A stretch of 25,918 bases of DNA from Actinomycetes bacterium. GTDB lineage: Bacteria > Actinomycetota > Actinomycetes > Mycobacteriales > Mycobacteriaceae. The notes under the pieces are model-generated. The model ran no database searches, was not told where the DNA came from, and worked only from the letters and a program-made list of their open reading frames with translations. The first letter of the stretch is position 1, and each line of letters opens with the position of its first letter. The position numbers and the translations under genes were made by a program. Below, piece by piece: positions 1-8,042 of this stretch. The stretch covers positions 1 through 25,918 of the forward strand of contig JAEWGK010000269.1 of assembly GCA_023388385.1 (NCBI GenBank), read 5' to 3'.

Positions 1-818
1 TCCATGCCGCGGAGCATCGGGCCGGGGTGCATGACGATGGCGTCGTCGCGCAGCATCCTCTCCCGCGCCCGTGACAGGCCGTAGCGCGTGGCGTACTCGC
101 GGTGGGACGGGAAGAACCCGCCGTTCATGCGCTCCTGCTGGACGCGCAGCATCATGACGGCGTCCGCGTCGGCGAGTTCCGGGTCCATCTCGTAGCTCAC
201 GCGCACCGGCCACTGGTCCACGCCATACGGCAGCAGCGTGGGCGGCGCGACGAACACGACCTCGGCGCCCAACGTGGACAGCAGATCCGCGTTGGAGCGA
301 GCGACGCGGGAGTGCAGGATGTCGCCGACGAGGACGATTTTGCGGCCCTCGATGCCGCCGAGTCGCTGGCGCAGCGTCACCGCGTCGAGCAGCGCCTGCG
401 TCGGGTGCTGGTGCTTGCCGTCGCCGGCGTTGACGACGGACGGCTGCTGCCCGTGCTTGCCCGTCCAGTCCGCGATCTGCTTCGCGGCGCCGGACGACGG
501 GTGGCGGACGACGATCGCGTCGGCGCCGATGGCGTCGAGCGTCAGAGCGGTGTCCTTCAGGGACTCGCCCTTCTTCACGGAGGATGACGACGCGGAGATG
601 TTGATGACGTCGGCGCTCATCCACTTGCCGGCGGTCTCGAACGACGCGCGGGTGCGGGTCGAGTTCTCGTAGAAAAGGGTGTAGATGGTGCGGCCGCGCA
701 GCGTCGGCAGCTTCTTGATCTCGCGGCCGTCGAGCGCCTCCCGGAACCGGTCGGCCTCGTCCATGAGCCCGACGATCTCGTCCCGGCTCAGGTCCGCGAT
801 GGACAGCAGGTGCCTCAC
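1..818 (-). CDS. pyrB: Aspartate carbamoyltransferase catalytic subunit (3' end cut by window edge)
   Basis: PyrB joins carbamoyl phosphate and L-aspartate to give N-carbamoyl-aspartate, the committed cytosolic step of pyrimidine synthesis. About 272 codons are visible of a usual 305-320; the C-terminus lies beyond base 1. Visible motifs are the carbamoyl-phosphate loop [13 protein letters not shown] near residues 50-62, the SSSVKKGES loop, and the [14 protein letters not shown] segment that contributes active-site His and Gln. The start is taken as GTG at 818 ([15 protein letters not shown]), because its G-T-G-A overlaps the pyrR stop codon by four bases, implying translational coupling. It is the second gene of a pyr operon and should be controlled together with pyrR through the RNA element upstream of pyrR. 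No internal stops or missing residues were seen in the visible part. Confidence 0.95.
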   Translation of the reverse strand, partial: MRHLLSIADLSRDEIVGLMDEADRFREALDGREIKKLPTLRGRTIYTLFYENSTRTRASFETAGKWMSADVINISASSSSVKKGESLKDTALTLDAIGADAIVVRHPSSGAAKQIADWTGKHGQQPSVVNAGDGKHQHPTQALLDAVTLRQRLGGIEGRKIVLVGDILHSRVARSNADLLSTLGAEVVFVAPPTLLPYGVDQWPVRVSYEMDPELADADAVMMLRVQQERMNGGFFPSHREYATRYGLSRARERMLRDDAIVMHPGPMLRGM

Positions 819-1393
819 TTCGTCTCCTCCCCCCGCGTCAGGAGGACGGCATCGCGGCCGTCGAGGCGCTCGTTGAGCACCTGCACGTCCTCGGTGCGGG
901 CGGTCGGCAGGTTCTTGCCGACGTAGTCGGCCCGGATGGGCAGGCGGCGGTGGCCGCGGTCGACGAGGACGGCCAGCTGGATGGCGTCCGGGCGGCCGAT
1001 GTCGGCGATGGCGTCCAGGGCGGCGCGGATGGTGCGCCCGCTGAACAGCACGTCGTCAACGAGCACCGTCAGCGTCTCGTCGAGGCCCACCTGCGGAATG
1101 CGGGTGGGCTGCAGCGCGCGGTGCGGGCGATCCCGCAGGTCGTCGCGGTACAGCGTGATGTCCAGGCTGCCGGTCTCCGGGCGGACCCCGGAGAACTCCT
1201 CTATGCGGTCCGCCAGCCGCTCGGCCAGCGGAACTCCCCCCGACGGGATGCCCAGGAGCACCACCCGCGGTGCCGACGAGGCGTCCAATGCCGTCTTCTC
1301 GATGATCTGGTGCGCGATTCGCGCGACCGTCCGCGACACCTCCTCGGCGCTCAACAGCTCCGTGACGTGCCCGGCGTTCGTATCGTCGCTCAT
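815..1393 (-). CDS. pyrR: Bifunctional pyr operon regulator / uracil phosphoribosyltransferase PyrR
   Basis: PyrR is an RNA-binding regulator that senses UMP/UTP and often retains uracil phosphoribosyltransferase activity. The 192-residue product has the type I PRTase fold; the PRPP-binding loop [14 protein letters not shown] lies at about residues 108-121 and a conserved RDDL stretch at about 83-86. Length and motifs match actinobacterial PyrR. The ATG at 1393 is supported by an AAGGAGG Shine-Dalgarno (1399-1405) five bases upstream. It overlaps pyrB by four bases and is the first gene of the operon. The leader carries a hairpin resembling the PyrR target that includes this ribosome binding site (see separate entry), so autoregulation at translation is likely. 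UPRTase activity cannot be judged from sequence alone. Confidence 0.96.
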   Translation of the reverse strand: MSDDTNAGHVTELLSAEEVSRTVARIAHQIIEKTALDASSAPRVVLLGIPSGGVPLAERLADRIEEFSGVRPETGSLDITLYRDDLRDRPHRALQPTRIPQVGLDETLTVLVDDVLFSGRTIRAALDAIADIGRPDAIQLAVLVDRGHRRLPIRADYVGKNLPTARTEDVQVLNERLDGRDAVLLTRGEETK

Positions 1394-1400
1394 CGTGACC

Positions 1401-1435
1401 TCCTTCCCCGCCTCTCAGTGCGGTCCGTTAAAGGA
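1401..1435 (-). promoter_or_regulatory. Putative PyrR-binding RNA hairpin that sequesters the pyrR ribosome binding site
   Basis: Read on the minus strand, the leader can form a lower stem UCCUU (1435-1431) with AAGGA (1405-1401), the latter being part of the Shine-Dalgarno. Then comes a purine-containing 5' internal loop, an upper stem CCGC (1423-1420) with GCGG (1411-1408), and the terminal loop ACUGAGAG (1419-1412). A GAGAGG core in the loop with an asymmetric internal bulge is the layout known for PyrR targets in Bacillus. Here no terminator/antiterminator pair is visible, so stabilisation of the hairpin by PyrR would block ribosome access, as described for mycobacteria. The structure is seen in the sequence; PyrR binding is inferred. 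Confidence 0.68.
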
Positions 1436-1458
1436 TGTCGACGTGACATACCGGCCTC

Positions 1459-1464
1459 AGGGTA
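1459..1464 (-). promoter_or_regulatory. Candidate -10 box of the pyrR operon
   Basis: TACCCT on the minus strand fits TANNNT and would place the transcription start near 1452, about 58 bases before the pyrR ATG and upstream of the whole PyrR-type hairpin. No good -35 box is visible. TATGTC at 1450-1445 is an alternative. This is a weak call based on position and a short motif only. Confidence 0.3.
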
Positions 1465-1575
1465 CCACCGCACCCGACCGCGGCGCCTCGCCGCACCCCG
1501 GACGCGCGCCTCATGCGTGTCCGCCGTGCACCCCGGTCGCGGCCGACGGACGTTCCGGGCCCCCGGGATCGACGG

Positions 1576-1609
1576 CGCCCCCGCCCCGGGGAAACCCGGT
1601 GCGGGGGCG
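1576..1609 (-). terminator. Hairpin terminator after nusB
   Basis: Arms of 15 bases (1576-1590 and 1595-1609) pair with a single mismatch around a 4-base loop, giving a very stable GC-rich stem-loop 30 bases after the nusB stop codon. No T-run follows on the minus strand, as is common for actinobacterial terminators. It would end the aro-efp-nusB transcript before the pyrR promoter. The rest of the 246-base gap between nusB and pyrR (1394-1639) holds only the PyrR hairpin and the candidate promoter. Confidence 0.65.
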
Positions 1610-1639
1610 TGGCAGGCGACGGGGCGTACGCCTCGGCGA

Positions 1640-2293
1640 CTAGTCCCCGCGGGACGGCTCGCCGGCCGTCGGCTCCGCGTCCGGCGGGGCCGAATCACCG
1701 GCCTCCGGTGCCGCGTCCGGCGGCACGGGGGCCGCGTCGGCGGCGTCAGACCCGGCTGCCGCGGCATCGTCGTCATGCGCATCCGCGGAACGCGGCGGCA
1801 CGACGACCGCGGCGGCGGCCATGCGCGCCTGGTCGGCGACGGCCGCGGCGGAGTCGAGCACCGCGTTGATGTACGGCGGCGCGACGTCGGTGGAGTATTC
1901 GGTGGCCAGCTCCACGCCCTCGACGACGGCCACGCGCACGGGCACGTCCGGGTTGTGGAACAGCTCCCAGATGCCGACGCGCAGGATCGCGCGATCGACG
2001 GCCGGGAGGCGGTGCAGCGGCCACTCCTCCGACAGGTAGCCGACGATGATGTCGTCGATGCCGCGCAACTCGCGTGCGACGCCGAGGGTGATCTCCTCGG
2101 CATACTCCGGCACCGGCGCGACGCCGGCGTCGGGATCACGGGCGAGCTCGATGCGCTCGGCGACGAGCTGCTCCGCGTCGACGGAGCGCTGCTCGGACTC
2201 GAACAGCAGATCCACGGCGCGGCGCCGGGCACGGTAGCGGGCCCCGCGGCGCTTGTAGTTGGGCTCGCGGGCCCCGGTGCGGTCCTTGCCCAC
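1640..2293 (-). CDS. nusB: Transcription antitermination factor NusB with long acidic C-terminal tail
   Basis: NusB binds boxA RNA with NusE (S10) and supports antitermination of rRNA operons. The all-helical NusB domain spans about residues 17-155, with recognisable [19 protein letters not shown] at the N-terminus, [16 protein letters not shown] near residues 96-111, and [23 protein letters not shown] near 121-143. The protein is 217 residues, compared with about 140-160 for most NusB proteins. The excess is a 60-residue tail rich in Ala, Asp, Glu and Pro with no predicted fold. The GTG at 2293 is the only plausible start and lies eight bases after the efp stop, so it is co-transcribed with efp. 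Its Shine-Dalgarno is weak, which suggests coupling to efp translation. The tail looks disordered and has the same codon use as the core. Confidence 0.95.
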   Translation of the reverse strand: MGKDRTGAREPNYKRRGARYRARRRAVDLLFESEQRSVDAEQLVAERIELARDPDAGVAPVPEYAEEITLGVARELRGIDDIIVGYLSEEWPLHRLPAVDRAILRVGIWELFHNPDVPVRVAVVEGVELATEYSTDVAPPYINAVLDSAAAVADQARMAAAAVVVPPRSADAHDDDAAAAGSDAADAAPVPPDAAPEAGDSAPPDAEPTAGEPSRGD

Positions 2294-2301
2294 CGCCGGG
2301 C

Positions 2302-2865
2302 CTAGCTGGAGACGCGCGACAGGTAGGAGCCGTCGCGGGTGTCGATCTTCAGCACGTCACCGGTCTCGATGAACAACGGCACCTGGACCTCGGCACCGGT
2401 CTCGAGGGTGGCGGGCTTGGTGCCGCCGGTGGAGCGGTCGCCCTGCAGGCCCGGATCGGTGTGCTGGACGGTGAGCTCGACGGAGACCGGGAGTTCGGCG
2501 AACAGCGGGGTGCCCTCATGGAAGGACACCTGGACCGGGGAGTTCTCCAGCAGGAAACGGGCGCCGTCGCCCATCGTGGCCGGCTCGAGGTTGATCTGGT
2601 CGAAGGTCTTGTCGTCCATGAGGACGAAGTCCTGGCCGTCGCGGTACAGGAACGTCATGTCGCGGCGATCGACGGTCGCGGTCTCCACCTTGACACCGGC
2701 GTTGAACGTCTTGTCGATGGTCTTGCCCGAGACGACATCCTTCAGCTTCGTGCGGACGAAGGCGGGGCCCTTGCCCGGCTTGACGTGCTGGAACTCGACG
2801 ATCTGCTGAAGCTTGTTGTCGATCTTCAGCACAAGGCCGTTCTTGAAGTCGGCGGTGGTTGCCAC
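2302..2865 (-). CDS. efp: Translation elongation factor P
   Basis: EF-P enters the ribosomal E site and relieves stalling at consecutive prolines. The 187-residue product shows the three beta-barrel domains in order: KOW-like domain I (about 1-65), the central OB domain (about 66-128) and the C-terminal OB domain with the signature ending [17 protein letters not shown]. The tip of domain I is PGKGP with Lys32 between prolines, the actinobacterial type thought to work without lysine modification. The start is GTG at 2865 ([14 protein letters not shown]), which matches the family N-terminus and has GGAG seven bases upstream. A longer in-frame extension upstream is rejected because it lacks family similarity. 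A palindrome and candidate promoter lie just upstream, so efp-nusB may be transcribed separately from pepQ. Confidence 0.97.
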   Translation of the reverse strand: MATTADFKNGLVLKIDNKLQQIVEFQHVKPGKGPAFVRTKLKDVVSGKTIDKTFNAGVKVETATVDRRDMTFLYRDGQDFVLMDDKTFDQINLEPATMGDGARFLLENSPVQVSFHEGTPLFAELPVSVELTVQHTDPGLQGDRSTGGTKPATLETGAEVQVPLFIETGDVLKIDTRDGSYLSRVSS

Positions 2866-2898
2866 GTGTTCACTCCTGAGGGGACGGATGGGTTTCTT

Positions 2899-2917
2899 GC
2901 GGGTACACGGTACCCGC
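2899..2917. promoter_or_regulatory. Perfect 8-bp inverted repeat over the candidate efp promoter
   Basis: GCGGGTAC-ACG-GTACCCGC is a perfect 8-base dyad with a 3-base spacer, 34 bases before the efp start. On the minus strand it contains TACCGT (2912-2907), a TANNNT -10 candidate that would start transcription near 2900. A dyad centred on a -10 box could be an operator, or a stem at the very 5' end of the mRNA. No regulator is assigned. Confidence 0.4.
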
Positions 2918-2932
2918 CGGGGCGGCACACGG

Positions 2933-2956
2933 AAAACGCGCCGCGCCCGGGGCGCG
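2933..2956 (-). terminator. Candidate terminator between pepQ and efp
   Basis: CGCGCC-CCG-GGCGCG (2956-2942 on the minus strand) forms a perfect six-base stem and is followed after five bases by TTTT (2936-2933). It lies 17 bases after the pepQ stop. It is the only hairpin on this strand in the window with a T-run, so it may terminate or attenuate the aro-pepQ transcript before efp. Confidence 0.45.
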
Positions 2957-2972
2957 AGACGAATGCGCGGCC

Positions 2973-4121
2973 CTAGAGGGTCTTCGGCAGCGGGACGAGG
3001 TTCTCCGGCTCGCCGTCGGTGATGACGAGCGTGTCCTCGATGCGGACGCCGCCGCGGCCCGGGACGTAGATGCCGGGCTCAATGGTCAGCGTCATGCCGG
3101 GTTCGAGGACACCCTCGCCCTTGACGGAGGCGTACGGGGCCTCGTGGACGTCGGCCCCGATGCCGTGGCCGGTCGAATGCACGAAGTACTCCCCGTAGCC
3201 GGCGGCGACGATGACGTTGCGGCAGGCCGCGTCCACGTCGACGAGCCGGGTCCCGGGCCGCGCCGCCTCGACGCCCGCGAGCTGCGAGCGCAGCACGATC
3301 GAGTAGATCTCGCGGGAGAAGTCGTCCGCGGCGTCCACGCCGCCGACCACGACGGTTCGGGTCATGTCGGAGCAGTAGCCCCCGGCCAGCGCGCCGAAGT
3401 CGACGGTGACCAGGTCTCCGTCCTCCAGCACCCGATCCCCGGCGCCGTGGTGGGGCTTCGCGGAATTCGGGCCGGAGGCGACGATGGTGTCAAAGCTCGG
3501 GCCGTCGGCGCCGCGCATGCGCATGCGGTACTCCAGTTCGGCGGCGACCTCGCGTTCCGTGGCGCCGGCCCGAATGCAGCCGTCGGCGACGAGCGCCGCG
3601 AAGGCGTCGACCGCGATCCGCGCGGCATGGCGCAGGGCAGCGAGCTCGACATCGTCCTTGACGCGGCGCAAATCCTCGACGGCGTCGACGACCTCCACCA
3701 GGTCCCCGCCCGCCGCCTCCCGCAGCGCGCCGGAGCCGGCGACGGTGACGTGGGCGGCCTCAAAGCCGATCCGCGGGGCCGTGGCGCCGTCCCCCTCGCG
3801 ATCCAGCAGGTCGCGGATGAGCGCGGGGCCGCAGTCGCGCGCATCGACGCACCGGAGATCCGGCGCCTGCGCCGCGACCTGGACGGTGTAGCGGCCATCG
3901 GTGGAGATGATCGCCCGCTCGGCGCCTTCGCGCGCGTCGACGAGCACCGCGCCGTTGGAGCCGGCGAAGCCGGTCAGCCACAGCACGTGCACGGGATGCG
4001 TGACGACGAGCACGTCGCAGCCCGCCGCCGGAAGCGCCGCCGCGAGCGCGTCTCGGCGTGCGGCGTAATCGGGGCCCGGAGCCACGTCGGCGGCGGCGGT
4101 GGTGGTGTCCTGGTTGGTCAT
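2973..4121 (-). CDS. pepQ: M24 family Xaa-Pro aminopeptidase / dipeptidase
   Basis: This is a cytosolic metallopeptidase of the pita-bread fold that cleaves peptide bonds involving proline. The N-terminal creatinase-like domain covers about residues 15-150 and the catalytic M24 domain about 155-382. All five dinuclear metal ligands are visible: Asp241 (VTVDFGAL), Asp252 (CSDMTRT), His319 (HSTGHGIG), Glu348 (TIEPGIY) and Glu362 (VRIEDT). Length 382 is close to the Mycobacterium and Corynebacterium PepQ/PepE proteins found between aroQ and efp. ATG 4121 overlaps the aroQ stop by four bases and has a strong GGAGGAGG upstream, so translation is coupled to the aro genes. Sequence cannot distinguish aminopeptidase P from prolidase activity; the gene symbol follows the syntenic naming. 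Confidence 0.93.
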   Translation of the reverse strand: MTNQDTTTAAADVAPGPDYAARRDALAAALPAAGCDVLVVTHPVHVLWLTGFAGSNGAVLVDAREGAERAIISTDGRYTVQVAAQAPDLRCVDARDCGPALIRDLLDREGDGATAPRIGFEAAHVTVAGSGALREAAGGDLVEVVDAVEDLRRVKDDVELAALRHAARIAVDAFAALVADGCIRAGATEREVAAELEYRMRMRGADGPSFDTIVASGPNSAKPHHGAGDRVLEDGDLVTVDFGALAGGYCSDMTRTVVVGGVDAADDFSREIYSIVLRSQLAGVEAARPGTRLVDVDAACRNVIVAAGYGEYFVHSTGHGIGADVHEAPYASVKGEGVLEPGMTLTIEPGIYVPGRGGVRIEDTLVITDGEPENLVPLPKTL

Positions 4122-4657
4122 CGGTCCTCCTCCTGGACGGTGGAATCCGCGACGTTGGCCTCGCGGGCCTCCTCTGCGCGGCTGACGATGGCGCCGAGCG
4201 CCATGCCGTAGCCTGCGACGCCGCAGCCGACGATGACGCCGTCGGCGATCGGCGACAGGTACGAGTGGTGGCGGAACGGCTCTCGGGCGTGGACGTTCGA
4301 GATGTGCACCTCGAAGAAGCCGCCCGCTTCGGCGACCTCGGCCATTGCATCGCGCAGGGCGACCGACGTGTGGGTCAGGCCGCCGGGGTTGATGATGACG
4401 GGCCAGCCGGCGTCGGCGGCCTCGTGGGCCCAGCCGATGAGCTGCCCCTCGTAGTCGGACTGGCGGCACTCGACCGTGATGCCCCGCATCTCGCCCATGT
4501 ACCGCAGCTGCTCCTCGACGTCGGCCAGCGTCGTCGCACCGTAGACGTCGGGCTGGCGCCTGCCCAGGCGGCCGAGGTTCGGGCCGTTGAGCACCAGCAC
4601 GTGCAGCGGCTCGGCGGATTCGTGGATCAGCGGCCGCGGGGCGTCGTGGGCGGTCAT
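4118..4657 (-). CDS. aroQ: Type II 3-dehydroquinate dehydratase
   Basis: AroQ dehydrates 3-dehydroquinate to 3-dehydroshikimate, the third step of the shikimate pathway, by trans-elimination through an enolate. Type II motifs are clear: [20 protein letters not shown] at about 21-40 with catalytic Tyr39 and the preceding Arg residues of the lid, [16 protein letters not shown] at 89-104, and [17 protein letters not shown] at 116-132 with catalytic His118. At 179 residues it is longer than the usual 145-150, owing to about 17 extra N-terminal residues and a charged tail (from about 160) that encodes the pepQ ribosome binding site. The start ATG 4657 overlaps the aroB stop by four bases. It acts directly downstream of AroB and upstream of AroE, both encoded nearby. 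Confidence 0.96.
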   Translation of the reverse strand: MTAHDAPRPLIHESAEPLHVLVLNGPNLGRLGRRQPDVYGATTLADVEEQLRYMGEMRGITVECRQSDYEGQLIGWAHEAADAGWPVIINPGGLTHTSVALRDAMAEVAEAGGFFEVHISNVHAREPFRHHSYLSPIADGVIVGCGVAGYGMALGAIVSRAEEAREANVADSTVQEEDR

Positions 4658-5754
4658 CGCGCGGACTCCTCCGCGGCGGGCTTCCCGGCGGCGGTCAGCG
4701 CGTCGTAGGCGGCGCGCAGGACGTCCTCGTCCGGGTCTTCGAGGCGGGAGCAGCGCCCCGGCTCGCCTTCCAGGACGACGAAGCGCAGGCGGCCGCGGCG
4801 GTTCTTCTTGTCGCGGCCCATGCCGGCGCGCAGCTCGTCCCACAGGCCGGGCGGGTACGTCGTCGGCAATCCGACGGACTCGAGGATGCGGCGATGGCGG
4901 TCGACCTGGTCCGCGCCGATGAGCCCCGACAGGCGGGCGAGCTCGGCGACGTAGACCATGCCGACGGCGACGGCGTGGCCGTGACGCCAGCGGTACTCCT
5001 CATGCAGCTCCACGGCGTGGCCGAAGGTGTGGCCGTAGTTGAGGATCTCGCGCAGGCCCGCCTCCAGCAGGTCCTGGGAGACGACATCGGCCTTGACCTG
5101 GATGGCTCGGACGATGAGCTCCTCCAGGACCCCGTCGACGTCGATCGCCGCGGCCGGGTCGGCCTCGTACAGGTCCAGGATCGCGGTGTCGGCGATGAAG
5201 CCGGCCTTGATGATCTCGGCGGAGCCGGCGACGATCTCCGCCTCCGGGAGGGTGCGCAGAAAGTCGAGGTCGCAGAACACGGCGGCCGGCTCGTGGAACG
5301 CGCCAACGAGATTCTTGCCCGCGGCGGTGTTGACGCCGGTCTTGCCGCCCACAGCCGCGTCGACCATCGCCAGCAGGGTCGTGGGGACCTGGATGACGTC
5401 GACGCCGCGCATCCACGCTGCGGCGACGAAACCGCCCAGGTCGGTGGCGGCGCCGCCGCCGACGGCAATGACGGCGTCCCGGCGCCCGAGGCCCCGCTCG
5501 CCGAGGGTGTCCCAGCAGCGCTCGGCGACCTGGAGGGTCTTGCCGGCCTCCGCGTCGGGGACTTCGATGGAGAAGGCGTCAACACCGGCGGCGGCCAGCG
5601 CCTCCTCGATCCGGCGCACCGGGTCCGCGACGGAGCCCTGGTGGACGATGGCGACGACGGACGCCCCGGATGCGGCCTCCGCGATCGCGGGGACGAGCCC
5701 GCGGCCGACGGCGACGTCGTAGGGCCGGGGGCCGTTGACGGTGATGGTGGTCAT
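4654..5754 (-). CDS. aroB: 3-Dehydroquinate synthase
   Basis: AroB cyclises DAHP to 3-dehydroquinate using NAD and a divalent metal. The 366-residue protein has the N-terminal Rossmann-like NAD domain with [14 protein letters not shown] at about 100-113, [19 protein letters not shown] at 124-142 with Lys138, and the C-terminal helical metal domain. Metal ligands are visible as Glu180 (AGSAEIIK), His242 (NYGHTFGHA) and His258 ([11 protein letters not shown]). [14 protein letters not shown] at about 315-328 is the usual phosphate-contacting stretch. The ATG at 5754 overlaps the aroK stop in an ATGA and the gene ends in another ATGA overlap with aroQ. Length and residues are normal and nothing suggests loss of function. 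Confidence 0.97.
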   Translation of the reverse strand: MTTITVNGPRPYDVAVGRGLVPAIAEAASGASVVAIVHQGSVADPVRRIEEALAAAGVDAFSIEVPDAEAGKTLQVAERCWDTLGERGLGRRDAVIAVGGGAATDLGGFVAAAWMRGVDVIQVPTTLLAMVDAAVGGKTGVNTAAGKNLVGAFHEPAAVFCDLDFLRTLPEAEIVAGSAEIIKAGFIADTAILDLYEADPAAAIDVDGVLEELIVRAIQVKADVVSQDLLEAGLREILNYGHTFGHAVELHEEYRWRHGHAVAVGMVYVAELARLSGLIGADQVDRHRRILESVGLPTTYPPGLWDELRAGMGRDKKNRRGRLRFVVLEGEPGRCSRLEDPDEDVLRAAYDALTAAGKPAAEESAR

Positions 5755-6311
5755 GAGGGGTTCCTCTCGCTGTCGATGGCGGCCTCGTCCTCGTCGGACT
5801 CGAGGAAGCCGAGGATCTCTGCGACGACCTGCTGCGGCGTGCGCCCGCCCGAGCGGGCGCGGAACGTCGCGACCTCCTCGTACAGCGGGCGGCGACGGTC
5901 CAGGAGGGCGCGGTAGTGGGCGGCGGGATCGTCGGCGGCCAGGACCGGGCGCGTGGCCTCCCCCGCGGTGCGCCGCACGCCCTCCTCCGCGTCAATCTCG
6001 AGGTAGACGACGATGTGGCGGGCCAGCAGCGAACGAGTCGCCGGGGAGAGCACCGCCCCACCACCGAGACTCACGATGCCGGGGCGGGTCAGCGCCCCGG
6101 CGACCATCTCCTCCTCCAGCTCCCGGAAGCGCGGCTCCCCGAAGTCGGCGAAGACGTCGCCGCAGGAGCGGCCCTCGCGCTGCTCGATGAGCTCGTCGGA
6201 GTCCGTCAGGGGAACGCCGAGCGCACGCGACAGCCTGCGGCCGATGGTGGACTTTCCGGCGCCGGGCGGTCCGACGAGGACGGCGAGCGGTGCATCCCCC
6301 GGGGCCGTCAT
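5751..6311 (-). CDS. aroK: Shikimate kinase
   Basis: AroK phosphorylates shikimate at the 3-hydroxyl with ATP. The 186-residue product carries Walker [10 protein letters not shown] at 14-22, shikimate-binding Asp39 in TDSDELIE, Arg63 in [10 protein letters not shown], the GGG of SLGGGAV (83-85) that acts as Walker B region, lid Arg121 (GEATRPVL), and Arg140/141 in [10 protein letters not shown]. The last 15 residues are an acidic and polar tail beyond the usual fold. The start ATG 6311 was chosen because it forms an ATGA overlap with aroC; the upstream extension of the frame has no family similarity. It is co-translated in the order aroC-aroK-aroB-aroQ. Confidence 0.96.
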   Translation of the reverse strand: MTAPGDAPLAVLVGPPGAGKSTIGRRLSRALGVPLTDSDELIEQREGRSCGDVFADFGEPRFRELEEEMVAGALTRPGIVSLGGGAVLSPATRSLLARHIVVYLEIDAEEGVRRTAGEATRPVLAADDPAAHYRALLDRRRPLYEEVATFRARSGGRTPQQVVAEILGFLESDEDEAAIDSERNPS

Positions 6312-7510
6312 TCCGCGGCCCCCTCGTCCCAGGCGAGGCGGCCGGCGACCTGCGCCAGGTAGCCCTCGACGTTGCGACGGGTCTCCCCGATGCTGTCTCC
6401 GCCGAACTTCTCCATGACGGCCTGGGCGAGCACGAGGGCCACCATCGCCTCCGCGACGACGCCACCGGCCGGCACCGCGCACACATCGGAGCGCTGGTGG
6501 ATGGCAGTGGCCGCCGCGCCGGTGGCCATGTCGACGGTCTTCAGCGCGCGCGGGACGGTGGAGATGGGCTTGAGGGCCGCGCGGACGACAAGCGGCTGGC
6601 CGTTGGTCATGCCACCCTCCAGGCCGCCGGCACGGTTGGTCAGGCGCGTGACGCCGTCGGCGTCCCGCACCATCTCGTCGTGTGCGGTGGTGCCGCGCCG
6701 GCGGGCTTCCTCGAAGCCGTCGCCGATCTCCACGCCCTTGACGGACTGGATGCCCATGAGGGCGCCCGCCAGGCGGGCGTCCAGCCGGGCCTCCCCGGAG
6801 ATGTGCGAGCCGAGGCCCACCGGCAGACCGTGGACCACGACCTCGACGACGCCGCCGAGGGTGTCACCCTGCTTCTTCGCCGCCTCGATTTCCGCGACCA
6901 TCGACTCCTCGGCCTCCTTCGAGAAGGCGCGCACCGGGGACGCGTCGATCGCGTCGACGTCAGCGAAGGCCGGCAGCGGGCCTGCGTACGGCTCGGAGGC
7001 GCCGATGGAGACGACGTGGCTGACCACCTCTACGCCCAGGGCCTCGCGCAGGATGGCGCGGGCGACGCCGGCGGCGGCGACGCGCGCCGCGGTCTCGCGC
7101 GCCGACGAGCGTTCCAGGATGTTGCGCGCGTCCTCCTGGTCGTACTTCAGCATGCCGTTGAAGTCCGCGTGACCCGGGCGCGGGCGCGTCAGCCGTGCCC
7201 CACGGGCGGTGTCCAGTTCCGCCGCATCGACGGGATCGGCGGACATGACGGTGGTCCACTTCGGCCACTCGGTGTTGCCGATCATCATGGCGACCGGCGA
7301 GCCCAGCGTCCGCCCGTGGCGAACGCCGCCGACGAAGGTCAGCTCGTCGGCCTCGAACTTCATGCGCGCGCCGCGGCCGTAGCCAAGGCGGCGGCGGGCG
7401 AGCTGGCGGGAGACGTCCTCGCGCGTCACGGTGACGCCGGCGGGGACGCCCTCCACCATGGCGATCAGCGCCTGGCCGTGCGATTCCCCTGCAGTGGTCC
7501 AACGAAACAT
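6308..7510 (-). CDS. aroC: Chorismate synthase
   Basis: AroC converts EPSP to chorismate with reduced FMN, the last step of the pathway. All three family signatures are visible: GESHGQAL near residues 8-15, [18 protein letters not shown] in the middle, and [23 protein letters not shown] near the C-terminus, together with [11 protein letters not shown]. At 400 residues it matches other actinobacterial enzymes. The start is placed at ATG 7510 ([12 protein letters not shown]), as in homologues; ATG 7519 (three codons upstream) is an equally possible start and neither has a strong ribosome binding site. It is the first of the four tightly overlapping aro genes and follows the prepilin peptidase gene by about 50 bases. 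Confidence 0.96.
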   Translation of the reverse strand: MFRWTTAGESHGQALIAMVEGVPAGVTVTREDVSRQLARRRLGYGRGARMKFEADELTFVGGVRHGRTLGSPVAMMIGNTEWPKWTTVMSADPVDAAELDTARGARLTRPRPGHADFNGMLKYDQEDARNILERSSARETAARVAAAGVARAILREALGVEVVSHVVSIGASEPYAGPLPAFADVDAIDASPVRAFSKEAEESMVAEIEAAKKQGDTLGGVVEVVVHGLPVGLGSHISGEARLDARLAGALMGIQSVKGVEIGDGFEEARRRGTTAHDEMVRDADGVTRLTNRAGGLEGGMTNGQPLVVRAALKPISTVPRALKTVDMATGAAATAIHQRSDVCAVPAGGVVAEAMVALVLAQAVMEKFGGDSIGETRRNVEGYLAQVAGRLAWDEGAAE

Positions 7511-7559
7511 GGATGTCATTGTGGCATGGCCCCCGACATCACGGCGGCAACGGGCCCGA

Positions 7560-7997
7560 TCACGGCCAGGCGGCGACGACCGCCGTCGCCGCCAGCATCG
7601 ACGGCCCGTGCGGTGGCCGCGGTCCCGCCACCGCGCCGAGGACCGCCGTCGCAACGCCTGCCAGCGCAATCGCCGCGCACAGCGCCACCGGCCCCGCGGT
7701 ACCGGCCACCGCGCCGAGCGCGAGCGCCAGCTTCACGTCGCCGCCGCCGACGGACCCGGGCCGGGCGAGCGCCCCGGCGAGATGCAGCCCCGACCACGAA
7801 ACCGCGCCCGCGAGCGCGGCGGCGCCGTCGCCCGCCCACCAGCACGCCGCCAGCGCCACGGCCGCCCCCGGCAGCGTCAGGGCGTCGTCCAGCCTGCGCC
7901 GCGTCACGTCCCTCCATGCCAGCGCGAGCCCCCAGCACAGCGCCGCGGCCCAGGCCGCGGCAGCCGGAAGGGACGCCTCCCCCGCAATCTCCCCCAT
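7560..7997 (-). CDS. Small A24 family prepilin peptidase-like membrane protein
   Basis: This is a 145-residue, strongly hydrophobic protein with about five membrane helices. The two aspartyl protease motifs of the A24 family are present: [18 protein letters not shown] near 27-44 with the first Asp, and [12 protein letters not shown] near 84-95 with the GxGD Asp. It lacks the N-terminal methyltransferase domain of full-length PilD, so it resembles TadV/CpaA-type or mycobacterial Rv2551c-like proteins. The gene sits between aroE and aroC, as in related genomes. No pilin substrate gene is in this window. The ATG at 7997 has only a weak ribosome binding site. A perfect six-base hairpin (8028-8042) lies between the aroE stop and this start. 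Active peptidase function is inferred from the two Asp motifs only. Confidence 0.8.
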   Translation of the reverse strand: MGEIAGEASLPAAAAWAAALCWGLALAWRDVTRRRLDDALTLPGAAVALAACWWAGDGAAALAGAVSWSGLHLAGALARPGSVGGGDVKLALALGAVAGTAGPVALCAAIALAGVATAVLGAVAGPRPPHGPSMLAATAVVAAWP

Positions 7998-8042
7998 GCC
8001 CGGGGACCCTAGCCCACCGGGAGCTGGCGCGCCCCGGGCGCG

